Assembly: GCF_045207655.1 (NCBI RefSeq)
Contig: NZ_CP108785.1
Span: 744,001-808,000 of the forward strand
From: Embleya sp045207655
Lineage (GTDB): Bacteria > Actinomycetota > Actinomycetes > Streptomycetales > Streptomycetaceae
DNA: 64,000 nucleotides
Direction: 5' to 3'
Position numbers and translations under genes: made by a program. The notes under the pieces are model-generated. The model was not told the origin of the DNA and made no database searches. It saw only the letters and a list, made by a program, of their open reading frames with translations. Of this stretch, positions 1-9,062 are shown one piece after another (position 1 is the first letter of the stretch; the number at the start of each line of letters is the position of its first letter).

Positions 1-1883
1 ACGCCGCGCGCCTCCTGCTCCAGGCGGTCGATGATGGCCATCGTCCGCAGCTTGGGGGCGCCGGTCATCGACCCGCCGGGAAAGCAGGCGCGGACGCAGG
101 ACACCGGATCCACCTCGCGCCGCAGCCGGCCGCGGACCGTCGTGACGAGTTGATGCACCGTCGCGTACGACTCGGTCACCATGTACGCGGGCACGTCGAC
201 CGACCCCACCTCGCACACCCGGCCCAAGTCGTTGCGGAGCAGGTCGACGATCATGAGGTTCTCGGCGCGGGTCTTCGCCGACGCCGTCAGGGACAGGCGT
301 AGTGCCTCGTCGCTGACCGGGTCGGCGCCGCGTGGCGCCGTTCCCTTGATCGGCTTGCTTTCGACGATTCCGTCCCGGTCGATCCGCAGGAATCGTTCCG
401 GGGACGAACAGACGACGGCGACCGCGCCGAGCCGCAGGAAGGCGCTGTAGGGCGCCGGATTGAGGCGCCTGAGCAGCAGGTGATAGCCCAAGGGGTCGGG
501 CAGGGCGGGTAGTCGCATCCGGTTGGTCAGGCAGATCTCGTAGCTCTCTCCGCTGCGCAGTTCCGCGAGGCAGTCCTCGATGTCGCGCACGTAGTCGGCC
601 CGGACGCGGGCGAGGACCGGCTCCTCGCCCTCCTGTTCGACTGCCGGGTCGGGCGCCGCGGCCGGCGAGCCGATCGGCCGGGCGGGCGCGGCATCCGGCA
701 GCGAGCGGGCGCGCAGCGCCGTGCGCGCCACCCAGGCCCGGGCGTTCTCGGCCTCGCCCGGGTCCGGACCGCTCAGGGCCAGGACATAGGTCCGCTCCTG
801 CTGATGGTCCACCGCGACCAGACGATCGGCGAACATCCACACGGCGTCCGGGGTCTGTGCCCGGTGGATGTTCGGGCTCCCGCACTCGGCCTTGAGTTCA
901 TAGCCGAAGTAGCCGACGTATCCGCCGTTGAGGTCGAAGGGAAGGTCCGCCGCGGGCAGTTCGCGGGTACGGAGCCGGTCCCGGAGCACCTCGAAGACGG
1001 TGCCCTTCTCCTCCCGTACGCCACCGGCGTCGTGGACCGTCACCGCGTTCTCCCCGGTCCGGTACGTCAGGGTCTCGGCACGGGGACCGGAGTCGTCGCC
1101 GAGGAAGGAGAACCTGGCCCCGCCGACACCGGGGGCGCTGCTGTCGAGCCAGAAGGCGTACTCGCTCCCCGCGAACAACGTGGTGAACAGGGCCGAGGTG
1201 TCCACCTCCCGGTCGACGACCTCGACGGCCAGGTCGAATTGCGGCGCCGGGGCACTGCCCGAGGACGGGGCCCAGCGCGCGTACTCGGGCGGTGGGGAGG
1301 CGTAGTGCCCGCCTATCGACTCGGCGAAGTTCCACAGGAGTTGCTCGCCGAACTCGCTCGCGACGGACTCCGGGTGGAACTGCAGGCCCCATCGGGGCAG
1401 GCTCTCGTGCCTGAGTGCCATCACGGTCTCGTCCTCCGCCCAGGCGGTGGCCCGGAGGCCGCCCGGCAGGGGCTCGACCACCCGCAGCGAGTGGTACCGC
1501 ACCGCCGTGAAGTCCTGGGGAATGCCGTCGAACAGGTCCTCCTCGCGGTGCCGGACCCGCGTGAGGTGGCCGTGCCGGGGCGCTCCCGGCACCACCCGCC
1601 CTCCGTAGTGGTGGGCGATCGCCTGGTGACCCAGGCACACCCCCAGTACCGGCACGTCCCGCCAGCGGTCCAGCAGGTCCCGGCAGAACCCGAGGTCGCT
1701 CTGGCGCTGGGGTCGGCCCGGACCGGGTGAGATCACCACGCAGTCGAACGCCCCCGGGTCCTGCTTCGCCCAGGCCCGGTCGTCGTTGACCAGGACGGTC
1801 GGCTCCTTGCCGTACACCCGGGCGAGGAGCTGGAACAGGTTGTAGGTGTAGGAGTCGTAGTTGTCGATCAGCAACGCACGCAT
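1..1883 (-). CDS. pabAB: Aminodeoxychorismate synthase, fused PabA-PabB (C-terminus outside window)
   Basis: Makes 4-amino-4-deoxychorismate, the precursor of p-aminobenzoate (PABA), from chorismate and glutamine. The N-terminal glutamine amidotransferase has the start MRALLIDNYDSYTYN, the nucleophile Cys83 in GVCLGHQAI and the His170/Glu172 pair in QFHPES. The C-terminal PabB half carries PIKGT near residue 510, the lysine signature of aminodeoxychorismate synthase (anthranilate synthase has PIAGT), then FPGGSMTGAPK near the window edge. The frame is open to base 1, so the gene is cut by the window, not broken. The ATG is preceded by AAGGAA. It lies 65 bp downstream of the PKS gene and on its strand. 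With the AurF homologue nearby it is the functional equivalent of aurG: a dedicated PABA supply for the polyketide starter rather than the folate copy. That role is inferred from context. Confidence 0.95.
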   Translation of the reverse strand, partial: MRALLIDNYDSYTYNLFQLLARVYGKEPTVLVNDDRAWAKQDPGAFDCVVISPGPGRPQRQSDLGFCRDLLDRWRDVPVLGVCLGHQAIAHHYGGRVVPGAPRHGHLTRVRHREEDLFDGIPQDFTAVRYHSLRVVEPLPGGLRATAWAEDETVMALRHESLPRWGLQFHPESVASEFGEQLLWNFAESIGGHYASPPPEYARWAPSSGSAPAPQFDLAVEVVDREVDTSALFTTLFAGSEYAFWLDSSAPGVGGARFSFLGDDSGPRAETLTYRTGENAVTVHDAGGVREEKGTVFEVLRDRLRTRELPAADLPFDLNGGYVGYFGYELKAECGSPNIHRAQTPDAVWMFADRLVAVDHQQERTYVLALSGPDPGEAENARAWVARTALRARSLPDAAPARPIGSPAAAPDPAVEQEGEEPVLARVRADYVRDIEDCLAELRSGESYEICLTNRMRLPALPDPLGYHLLLRRLNPAPYSAFLRLGAVAVVCSSPERFLRIDRDGIVESKPIKGTAPRGADPVSDEALRLSLTASAKTRAENLMIVDLLRNDLGRVCEVGSVDVPAYMVTESYATVHQLVTTVRGRLRREVDPVSCVRACFPGGSMTGAPKLRTMAIIDRLEQEARG

Positions 1884-1948
1884 CGAGCGGTTCCTTGTCG
1901 GGTTCGAGCGGGGACCGGATCGTTCCGATTCGGCGTGCCGAAGCGGGC

Positions 1949-4900
1949 CTACTCGTCGAGCAGGTTGTCGAGGTAGTCGAAGACCTCCTCCCGCGAGGCC
2001 GAGCGCAGCCGATCCGGGTCCTCGCCGCTGCGGTGCGCAGCCGGGGGGAGCGCGTGGTCGGCGGGCGGCCCGACCGTCGTCGTCGACGACGGAACATCCG
2101 GCAGCAGCAGGCCGCGCAGGTGTCGGCCGAGGACGACCGGCGTGGGGTAGTCGAAGACCAGCGTGGGCGACAACCGTAGGCCGGTGGCGCCGCCGAGGCG
2201 GTTGCGCAGTTGCAGGGCGCGCAGGGAGTCGAATCCGATGTCGGCGAAGGAGCGCCGCTCGCCGACGGACCGGGGGTCGTCGTACGCCAGCACGGCCGCG
2301 ACGTGGGTGCGCACCAGGGTCAGCAGGAGGTCGTCCTGTTCGTCCTCCGGGAGGCCGGCGAGCCGGGTGGTCAGTTGCTCCCCGCCCGGCTCGTCCCCCG
2401 TGTCGACCGCGCCGACCGCGGTCCGGCGGACCGGGGTACGGGCGAGTCCGCGCAGCAGGCGCGGCACGTCGTCGCCGTCGCGCAGGCCCGCGGTGTCCAG
2501 CCGCAGCGGGAAGACGACGGGTTCGTCGGCGGCGCAGCCGAGGTCGAACAGGGCGAGCCCCTGGGCGTCGGAGAGCGGCCTGACGCCCGAGCGGGCGATC
2601 CGCCGTACGTCCGCCTCCGCCATCGCCTCCGTCAGCCCCGATCGTGCCTGCCACAGTCCCCAGCCCAGCGACACGCCGTGCAGTCCCGCGGCCCGGCGCT
2701 GCGCCATCAAGGCGTCCACGAAGGCGTTGGCCGCCGCGTATCCGGCCTGTCCGGCGGGTCCCAGGACGCTCGACACCGACGAGAACGCGACGAACGCCAC
2801 GTCCGAGCCGGCCGTCGCCTCGTGCAGATGCCAGGCACCGTCCGCCTTGGGGCGCAGCACCCGGTCGAGGCGTTCGGGGGTCTGTGCCGCCAGGATGCCG
2901 TCGTCCAGGACGCCGGCCATGTGCACCACGCCGGTCAGCGCGTACTCGGTCGGAATCGACGCCAGGACCTCCTCCAGCGCGCGACGATCCCCCACATCGC
3001 CCGCCACCACCCGGATGTCGGCACCCTCGGCGCTCAGTTCCTTCACGAACTCGGCTGCGCCCGGGCTCGATTCGCCCGACCGGGACACCACGACGACCCG
3101 TCGCACGCCGTGCGTGACCACCAGGTGCCGCACCACCAACCGGCCCAGTGTGCCGAGGCCGCCGGTCACCAGGACCGTCCCGTCCGTGCGCCAGGTCGCG
3201 CCCCGGGCCGCCGACGCCGCCACTCGCACCAGGCTCGGGATCAGCAGGACTCCGTCGCGCACCGCCACCTGGGCCGCGTCCGAGGCCACCGCGTCGACGA
3301 GTGCGGATCGGGACGCGTCGCGGTCGTCGAGGTCCACCAGTCGAATGCGGTCCGGGTACTCCGACTGCGCCGAGGCCGCCAGCGCCCAGGCCGCGGCGAG
3401 GGCGGGGTCGGGTGGCGAGCCCGGGCCCGCGGCGACCGCGCCGCGCGTGAGCAGGACCAGACGTGTGTGGGCCAGGCGTTCGTCGGCCGGCCAGTCCTGC
3501 AGTGCGGCCAGGACGGAGTGCGCGCTGCGATGCGCGGCGGTGGCCGGGTCGACGGCCGGGGATCCCGCGGCCGGCGCGAGCCCGAGGTGCCCCGACGGTT
3601 GGGCGAGGACGAGGACCTCGGGTGCGCTGCCGCCGGTGTCCAGGTACGCCCGCAGCGCCGCCGGATCCCGGTGGTGTGCGCACACGATGCCCCGGGCCGC
3701 CAGCGCGTCGTTCGTCTCGGCCGCTCCGTCCCCGATCCACGCCCAGTGCGCCGGCGCCGGGTCACGGGGCGCGCGTTGCCGCTCGGGCCGCCACCGCGGG
3801 CGCAGCAGTGCGGCGTCGGCCACGGCCGCGGCCCGACGCAGGGACCGCACGGCCACCGGGCGCATGCCCAGGGCCTCCACCGTCAGCACCGGGTGCCCGG
3901 CCGGGTCCGTGGCGGTGACCGACAGGGTGCCGGGCCCGGTGGCTCGGATGCGGGCGCGCAACGCGGTGGCGCCCGTGGCGTGCAGGGTCACCCCGCTCCA
4001 GGAGAACGGCAGTCGGATCACGGCCGCGTCGGTTGGGTCGGCGGACGCGGACACGAACGCCGGGGCGTGCAGGGCCGCGTCGAACAGCGCGGGGTGCAGC
4101 CCGTAGCGATCGGCGCCGCCGGCGCTTTCGGGGAGTTCGACTTCCGCGTACAGGTCCTCGTCCAGGCGCCGGCAGCGCTCCAGACCCTGGAACGCGGCAC
4201 CGAAGTCGAGTCCGATCCCGGCCAACTCGCGGTAGCAGTGGTCGAGTTCGATCTCCTGCGCGCCGTCCGGCGGCCACTGCCGCAGGGGTTCCGCAAGACG
4301 GCCGTCGCCGCGCGCCAGTGTGCCTTCGGCGATCCGGGTCCAGGGCGCGTCGGCGGCGTCGCCGTCCCGGGAGTACACGGTGATCTCCCGTCGCGCGCAA
4401 TCGTCCGGTCCGCCCACCGTCACCTGGAGACGGACGGTGCCCTGCTCGGGCAGGATCAACGGGGCCTGGAGGACCAGCTCTTCGAGCACGTCGCAGCCCG
4501 CGTGCGCACCGGCTTGGAGGGCCACCTCCAGCAGTGCCGTGCCCGGTACGACGAGGATGTCGGCGACGACGTGATCGGCGAGCCAGGGATGGGTCCCGGT
4601 GGACAGGCTCCCGGTGAAGAGCATGCCGCCGGTCCCGTCCGCCAGCGCGACCGCGGCCCCCAGCAGGGGGTGGTCGAGGCCGTCCAGACCGGCCGTCGTC
4701 ACGTCCGCCTCCGGTGCCGCCGCCTCCTCCAGCCAGTAGCGGGTGCGTTGGAAGGCGTAGGTGGGTACGTCCGTCAGGCGGGCGTCGACATCGCGGAACG
4801 CCTCCGCCCAGTGCACGGCCACGCCGTGCACGTGGGCCTCGGCGACCGCGGTCAGCATCCGTGCCGGGCCGCCCTCGTCGCGTCGCAGCGAGTCGACGGT

Positions 4901-7780
4901 CAGGACGTCACCGGCTCGCTCGGCGCCTGCGGCGTCGGCCGCCTCCTGGACGGCGGCGGTGAGGATCGGGTGCGGGCTCATCTCGATGTAGGTCGTGTGG
5001 CCGTCGGCGAGCAGCCGGTCCACCGTGCGGTGGAACTGTACGGTCTCGCGGAGGTTGCGCACCCAGTACGAGACGTCCAGGGCCGTCGTATCGATCGGCT
5101 CGCCGAGGACCGTCGAGTAGAACGGCACGGTCGCGGCTCGTGGGCGCACGCCGGACATCTCCGTCAGGAGGGTCGCCCGGATCTCGTCGATCCGTGCCGA
5201 GTGGGACGCGTAGTCCACCGGGATCCGCCGTGCCCGCAGACCCTGCGCCTCGAATGCCTCCATGGCCTCGCGCAGGGCCACCGATTCGCCGGAGACGACC
5301 ACGGACCGCGGTCCGTTGACCGCCGCGACGGACACGGCACCGTCCCATGGCGCGAGGCAGTGGCGCACCTGCTCGACGGGGGCGACGACCGAGACCATCC
5401 CGCCGGTGCCGGCCAGGACCCGCAGGGCGCGGCTGCGCAGGGCCACGATGCGGGCCGCGTCCTCCAGGGAGAGTGCGCCCGCGACGTGGGCCGCGGCGAT
5501 CTCGCCCTGCGAGTGCCCGACGACCGCGGCCGGTTCCACGCCGAAGGATCGCCACACTGCCGCGAGGGAGACCATCACCGCGAACAGCGCGGGCTGCACG
5601 ACGTCGACCCGGTCCAGGATCGAGGGGTCGGCTTCACCGCGCAGCACCTTCGTCGGTGACCAGTCGACGTGTGGGGCGAGGCAGTCGGCGCAGGCGTCGA
5701 TCGATTCCCGGAACACGGGTGAGCTGCGGATCAGTTCGGTGGCCATGCCCGGCCACTGCGAGCCCTGCCCGGGGAAGACGAACGTGATCCGGTCCCGTGC
5801 CGTGGCCGTCCCCAGGGCCGCGTGCGGGCCGTGGTCGCCGTCCGCGAGCGCCGCCAGGCCGGCGATCGCCGCGGTCCGGTCCGGGGCCACCACGACGGCA
5901 CGGTCGGCCAGGGCGGCCCGGGAACTCAGCAGCGAGTAGGCCAGATCCGGGTCCGGCTCCCGCGGGTCCGACGTCAGGAAGTCCGCCACCCGCGACGCCT
6001 GGGCCCGTAGGCCCGCCCGCCCGGCCCCCGAGACCATCCACGGCAGCGGGCGGCCTTCGATCTCCGCGGTGCCGGTGGGGTCCCCCGCGGCCGGGGCCGC
6101 CGGTGCCGCACGAGGCCGGTCGGGTTCCGGCGGTGCCTGCTCCAGAATGATGTGGGCGTTCGTGCCACCGACGCCGAACGAGGAGACCGCCGTCCGGCGC
6201 GGCCGGTCGATCCGCGGCCACGGCCGCGCTTCGCGCAGGAGCCGTACCGCCCCGGCGGACCAGTCCACGTGCGGCGTCGGCTCGGCGATGTGCAGGCTGC
6301 GCGGCAGTTCGGCGTGGCGCATCGCCATCACCATCTTGATCACGCCCGCCACCCCGGCCGCGGCCTGGGTGTGCCCGATGTTGGACTTCAGCGAGCCCAG
6401 CCACAGCGGCCGGTCGCTCGGCCGGTCCTGTCCGTAGGTGGCCAGGAGTGCCTGCGCCTCGATCGGGTCGCCCAACTGGGTTCCGGCGCCGTGGGCATCC
6501 ACGCAGTCCACATCCGCCGTGGTCAGGCCCGCGTGGACCAGCGCCTGGCGGATCACCCGCTGCTGGGCCGGGCCGTTGGGCGCCGTCAGCCCGTTCGACG
6601 CGCCGTCCTGGTTCACCGCCGATCCGCGCACGACGGCGAGAATGTGGTGCCCGTTGCGCCGCGCGTCACACAGCCGTTCCAGGAGCAGGACGCCCACCCC
6701 CTCGGACCAACTGCTGCCGGTCGCGTCGGCCGAGAAGGACCTGCACCGCCCGTCGGGTGCCAGCCCGCGCTGTCGGCTGAACTCGACATAGCCCCAGGGC
6801 GTGGCCATCACGGTGACGCCTCCGGCCACCGCGAGCGTGCACTCGCCCCTGCGCAGGGACTGGGCGGCGAGATGCACGGCCACCAGGGAGGAGGAGCAGG
6901 CGGTGTCCACGGTGACCGCCGGCCCCTCCAGGCCGAGGCTGTAGGCGAGGCGCCCCGAGGCGACGCTGGGCATGCTGCCCACGACCCGGTAGCCCTCCGC
7001 ACTCGGCGGAACGCGCCGGATGCGGGCGCCGTACTCGCTGTACATGATGCCGACGAACACGCCGGTCCGGCTGCCGCGCAGCGAGGTCGGGTCGATCCGG
7101 GCCCGTTCGACCGCCTCCCACGACGTCTCCAGGAACAACCGGTGCTGCGGGTCGACGGTGACGGCCTCACCGGGGCTGATCGCGAAGAACCCGGCGTCGA
7201 AGTCCGGTGCGTCGTAGAGGAATCCGGCGTGCCGGGTGCACGTGGTGCCCACGTGGTCGGGGTCCGGGTCGTACTCGACGCTCCAGCCCCGGTCGGTGGG
7301 GAACGCGGAGATCGCGTCGGTCTCCGAACTCACCAGGTCCCACAAGTCCTCGGGCGACGACACGTTGCCGGGCAGCCGGCAGCTCATGCCCACGATCGCG
7401 ATCGGCTCGTCCATCGCTGCCCGTCGCTCGGCGGGCGTGCCGGTCCCCGGGTCCGATTCGAGGGCGGCCGGCTCGCCGAGCAGCAGGGCGCACAGGTGTC
7501 CGGCGAGGGCCTCGGGAGTCGGATAGTCGAAGAGGGCGGTGCTGGACAGGGCGCTGCCGGTAACCTTGCTCAGCCGTTCCCGCAGACGTGCCGCCGCCCG
7601 CCCCCGCACCCCCTGGGCGCCGAACGCCCGGCCGGGATCGAGCGGCACCCGGTCGTCCCGGTCCAGAACGGCGGAGGCGTGCGTCCGGATCAGATCGAGC
7701 AGCAGCCGGCGCCGCTCCACCTCCCGTGCGTCCGCGAGGCGCTGCCGCAACGGCCGGTCGTATCCCTCGTTCCGGTCCAT
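1949..7780 (-). CDS. Type I modular PKS, one module: inactive ACP-KS-AT(methylmalonyl)-DH-KR-ACP
   Basis: A 1943-aa single-module polyketide synthase. Residues 20-105 align with an ACP but the GFDSL serine is replaced (GVRG, Gly60). KS spans about 123-550 with Cys295 in DTACSSS, His430 and His470. AT spans about 665-965 with Ser757 in GHSQG and YASH at 857-860, the methylmalonyl signature. DH has a variant HVVADILVVP motif and HPALFDAALH. KR has GGLGTLG, a LDD motif (B-type) and Ser/Tyr/Asn catalytic residues. The C-terminal ACP has GFDSL (Ser about 1852), then a docking-like tail ending EEVFDYLDNLLDE. There is no thioesterase, so the chain passes to another protein. Start ATG follows AGAAAGGA; longer upstream frames lack PKS homology. 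Module content and context match the first, iteratively used module of aureothin synthase (AurA/NorA type); iteration here is inference. Confidence 0.95.
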   Translation of the reverse strand: MDRNEGYDRPLRQRLADAREVERRRLLLDLIRTHASAVLDRDDRVPLDPGRAFGAQGVRGRAAARLRERLSKVTGSALSSTALFDYPTPEALAGHLCALLLGEPAALESDPGTGTPAERRAAMDEPIAIVGMSCRLPGNVSSPEDLWDLVSSETDAISAFPTDRGWSVEYDPDPDHVGTTCTRHAGFLYDAPDFDAGFFAISPGEAVTVDPQHRLFLETSWEAVERARIDPTSLRGSRTGVFVGIMYSEYGARIRRVPPSAEGYRVVGSMPSVASGRLAYSLGLEGPAVTVDTACSSSLVAVHLAAQSLRRGECTLAVAGGVTVMATPWGYVEFSRQRGLAPDGRCRSFSADATGSSWSEGVGVLLLERLCDARRNGHHILAVVRGSAVNQDGASNGLTAPNGPAQQRVIRQALVHAGLTTADVDCVDAHGAGTQLGDPIEAQALLATYGQDRPSDRPLWLGSLKSNIGHTQAAAGVAGVIKMVMAMRHAELPRSLHIAEPTPHVDWSAGAVRLLREARPWPRIDRPRRTAVSSFGVGGTNAHIILEQAPPEPDRPRAAPAAPAAGDPTGTAEIEGRPLPWMVSGAGRAGLRAQASRVADFLTSDPREPDPDLAYSLLSSRAALADRAVVVAPDRTAAIAGLAALADGDHGPHAALGTATARDRITFVFPGQGSQWPGMATELIRSSPVFRESIDACADCLAPHVDWSPTKVLRGEADPSILDRVDVVQPALFAVMVSLAAVWRSFGVEPAAVVGHSQGEIAAAHVAGALSLEDAARIVALRSRALRVLAGTGGMVSVVAPVEQVRHCLAPWDGAVSVAAVNGPRSVVVSGESVALREAMEAFEAQGLRARRIPVDYASHSARIDEIRATLLTEMSGVRPRAATVPFYSTVLGEPIDTTALDVSYWVRNLRETVQFHRTVDRLLADGHTTYIEMSPHPILTAAVQEAADAAGAERAGDVLTVDSLRRDEGGPARMLTAVAEAHVHGVAVHWAEAFRDVDARLTDVPTYAFQRTRYWLEEAAAPEADVTTAGLDGLDHPLLGAAVALADGTGGMLFTGSLSTGTHPWLADHVVADILVVPGTALLEVALQAGAHAGCDVLEELVLQAPLILPEQGTVRLQVTVGGPDDCARREITVYSRDGDAADAPWTRIAEGTLARGDGRLAEPLRQWPPDGAQEIELDHCYRELAGIGLDFGAAFQGLERCRRLDEDLYAEVELPESAGGADRYGLHPALFDAALHAPAFVSASADPTDAAVIRLPFSWSGVTLHATGATALRARIRATGPGTLSVTATDPAGHPVLTVEALGMRPVAVRSLRRAAAVADAALLRPRWRPERQRAPRDPAPAHWAWIGDGAAETNDALAARGIVCAHHRDPAALRAYLDTGGSAPEVLVLAQPSGHLGLAPAAGSPAVDPATAAHRSAHSVLAALQDWPADERLAHTRLVLLTRGAVAAGPGSPPDPALAAAWALAASAQSEYPDRIRLVDLDDRDASRSALVDAVASDAAQVAVRDGVLLIPSLVRVAASAARGATWRTDGTVLVTGGLGTLGRLVVRHLVVTHGVRRVVVVSRSGESSPGAAEFVKELSAEGADIRVVAGDVGDRRALEEVLASIPTEYALTGVVHMAGVLDDGILAAQTPERLDRVLRPKADGAWHLHEATAGSDVAFVAFSSVSSVLGPAGQAGYAAANAFVDALMAQRRAAGLHGVSLGWGLWQARSGLTEAMAEADVRRIARSGVRPLSDAQGLALFDLGCAADEPVVFPLRLDTAGLRDGDDVPRLLRGLARTPVRRTAVGAVDTGDEPGGEQLTTRLAGLPEDEQDDLLLTLVRTHVAAVLAYDDPRSVGERRSFADIGFDSLRALQLRNRLGGATGLRLSPTLVFDYPTPVVLGRHLRGLLLPDVPSSTTTVGPPADHALPPAAHRSGEDPDRLRSASREEVFDYLDNLLDE

Positions 7781-7829
7781 CCTTGTGTCCTTTCTGCCTG
7801 GGTACGACGGCCGGGAACGGGTGCGGGCG

Positions 7830-9014
7830 CTACAGCGGGTCCGTGCGCCGTTCGAGCCCGGCGACGTTGTCGCCGGCGTTCCGCGGGGCGTGGACACGAG
7901 GAGGGAGAGAGCCCGTCGCGGTCGTCGTGCGCGACCCCGGAGTCGGCGGCCGACCGTCGCGCGCCGGGTCGGGTGCCGGGTCGGGTGCCGGGTCGAGACT
8001 GCGCAGCATGCGGTTCGTGCGCTCCACGAGCGCCCCGAACGCGTCCGGGGTGATCGCTTGCTCGCCGTCGCACAGCGCGGAGTGGCCCGCCCGGTCCACA
8101 TCGACCATCACCCCGTCGGCTCCGGCGGCGGCAGCGGCGGCGGCCAGCGGGGCGACCAGATCGCTGCGCCCGCACGCGTGGCTGGGGTCGACGATGACCG
8201 GCAGGTGACTGAGCCGCTTCGCCAGCGGCACGGCGCTGATGTCCAGGGTGAAACGAGTCGTGTTCCCGTGGGTACGGACGCCGCGTTCACACAACAGCAC
8301 GTTGCCGTTGCCCGCCGCCAGCAGGTATTCGGCGCCGTGGAGCCACTCCGGGACCGTGCAGCCGAAGCCCCGCTTCAGCAGCACCGGGCGGCCGGTCAAC
8401 GCCACCTCGTGGAGCAGCGCGAAGTTCTGTGCGTTGCGTGCACCGATCTGCAGTACCTGGGCCACCTCGGCGACGGCCTCGACGTGCGCGACGTCGACGA
8501 CCTCCGTGACGACGCCCAGTCCGGTCTCGGCGGACGCCTCCCGCAGCAGGTCCAGGCCGGCCTTGCCGAGCCCTTGGAAGGCGTACGGAGAGGTGCGCGG
8601 CTTGAACGCGCCGCCCCGCAACAGGTGTGCGCCTCGGTCCCGCACCTCCCGTGCCACGCCGAGGAGTTGCGCCGCGCTCTCCACGGCGCAGGGCCCGGCG
8701 ATCCAGGTGAAGCGTCCGCCGCCCACGACACAGTCGTCGGACACCCGCACCGCGGTCGGCTCGCCCGTGGCCGCGAGACTGCCCAGGGCCGGTGCGTCGA
8801 CGCTGTCGACGACCCATTCGAGCGCGGGGGTGGCCTGCAACAAGGCCACGAACTCCGCACCCTTCGGCGATGTCGCCTCGAGGTCCGGGAAGGTGACGAG
8901 GGTGTGTCGCCCGGCCAGGCACTGAAGCGACCGGTATCCGCGCCCATGCCACGCGCAGGTCAGCCGGCTCCGGTCGTCGATCGGCACGTCGGATCGGAAT
9001 CGAGCAACGATCAT
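7830..9014 (-). CDS. aroF: 3-deoxy-D-arabino-heptulosonate 7-phosphate (DAHP) synthase, type I
   Basis: Condenses phosphoenolpyruvate and erythrose 4-phosphate, the committed step of the shikimate pathway. The 394-aa protein has a short N-terminal regulatory-like domain (about 1-100) and the aldolase barrel with GPCAVES, GAFKPRTSPYAFQG, an RNAQNF segment and DPSHACGRSDL. This is the Bacillus-like AroA I-beta class rather than the plant-like class II enzyme usual for Streptomyces primary metabolism. It ends with a low-complexity proline/arginine tail containing DPAPDPAPDPA. It lies 48 bp downstream of aurF and 49 bp upstream of the PKS, so it is almost surely co-transcribed. The likely job is extra chorismate for PABA synthesis, possibly with different feedback control from the housekeeping enzyme. 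Confidence 0.93.
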   Translation of the reverse strand: MIVARFRSDVPIDDRSRLTCAWHGRGYRSLQCLAGRHTLVTFPDLEATSPKGAEFVALLQATPALEWVVDSVDAPALGSLAATGEPTAVRVSDDCVVGGGRFTWIAGPCAVESAAQLLGVAREVRDRGAHLLRGGAFKPRTSPYAFQGLGKAGLDLLREASAETGLGVVTEVVDVAHVEAVAEVAQVLQIGARNAQNFALLHEVALTGRPVLLKRGFGCTVPEWLHGAEYLLAAGNGNVLLCERGVRTHGNTTRFTLDISAVPLAKRLSHLPVIVDPSHACGRSDLVAPLAAAAAAAGADGVMVDVDRAGHSALCDGEQAITPDAFGALVERTNRMLRSLDPAPDPAPDPARDGRPPTPGSRTTTATGSLPPRVHAPRNAGDNVAGLERRTDPL

Positions 9015-9062
9015 CGGTCACCCTTCTGCGTCGGTGGCGGAGGCCGGCGGACTCCGGGGGGC

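Noticed and set aside
804..1730. Long plus-strand frame over pabAB
   Set aside because: Antisense shadow of a clearly conserved minus-strand enzyme; composition is that of GC-rich complement.
2210..5659. 1149-codon plus-strand frame over the PKS
   Set aside because: Antisense to KS/AT/DH/KR motifs; no domain features of its own.
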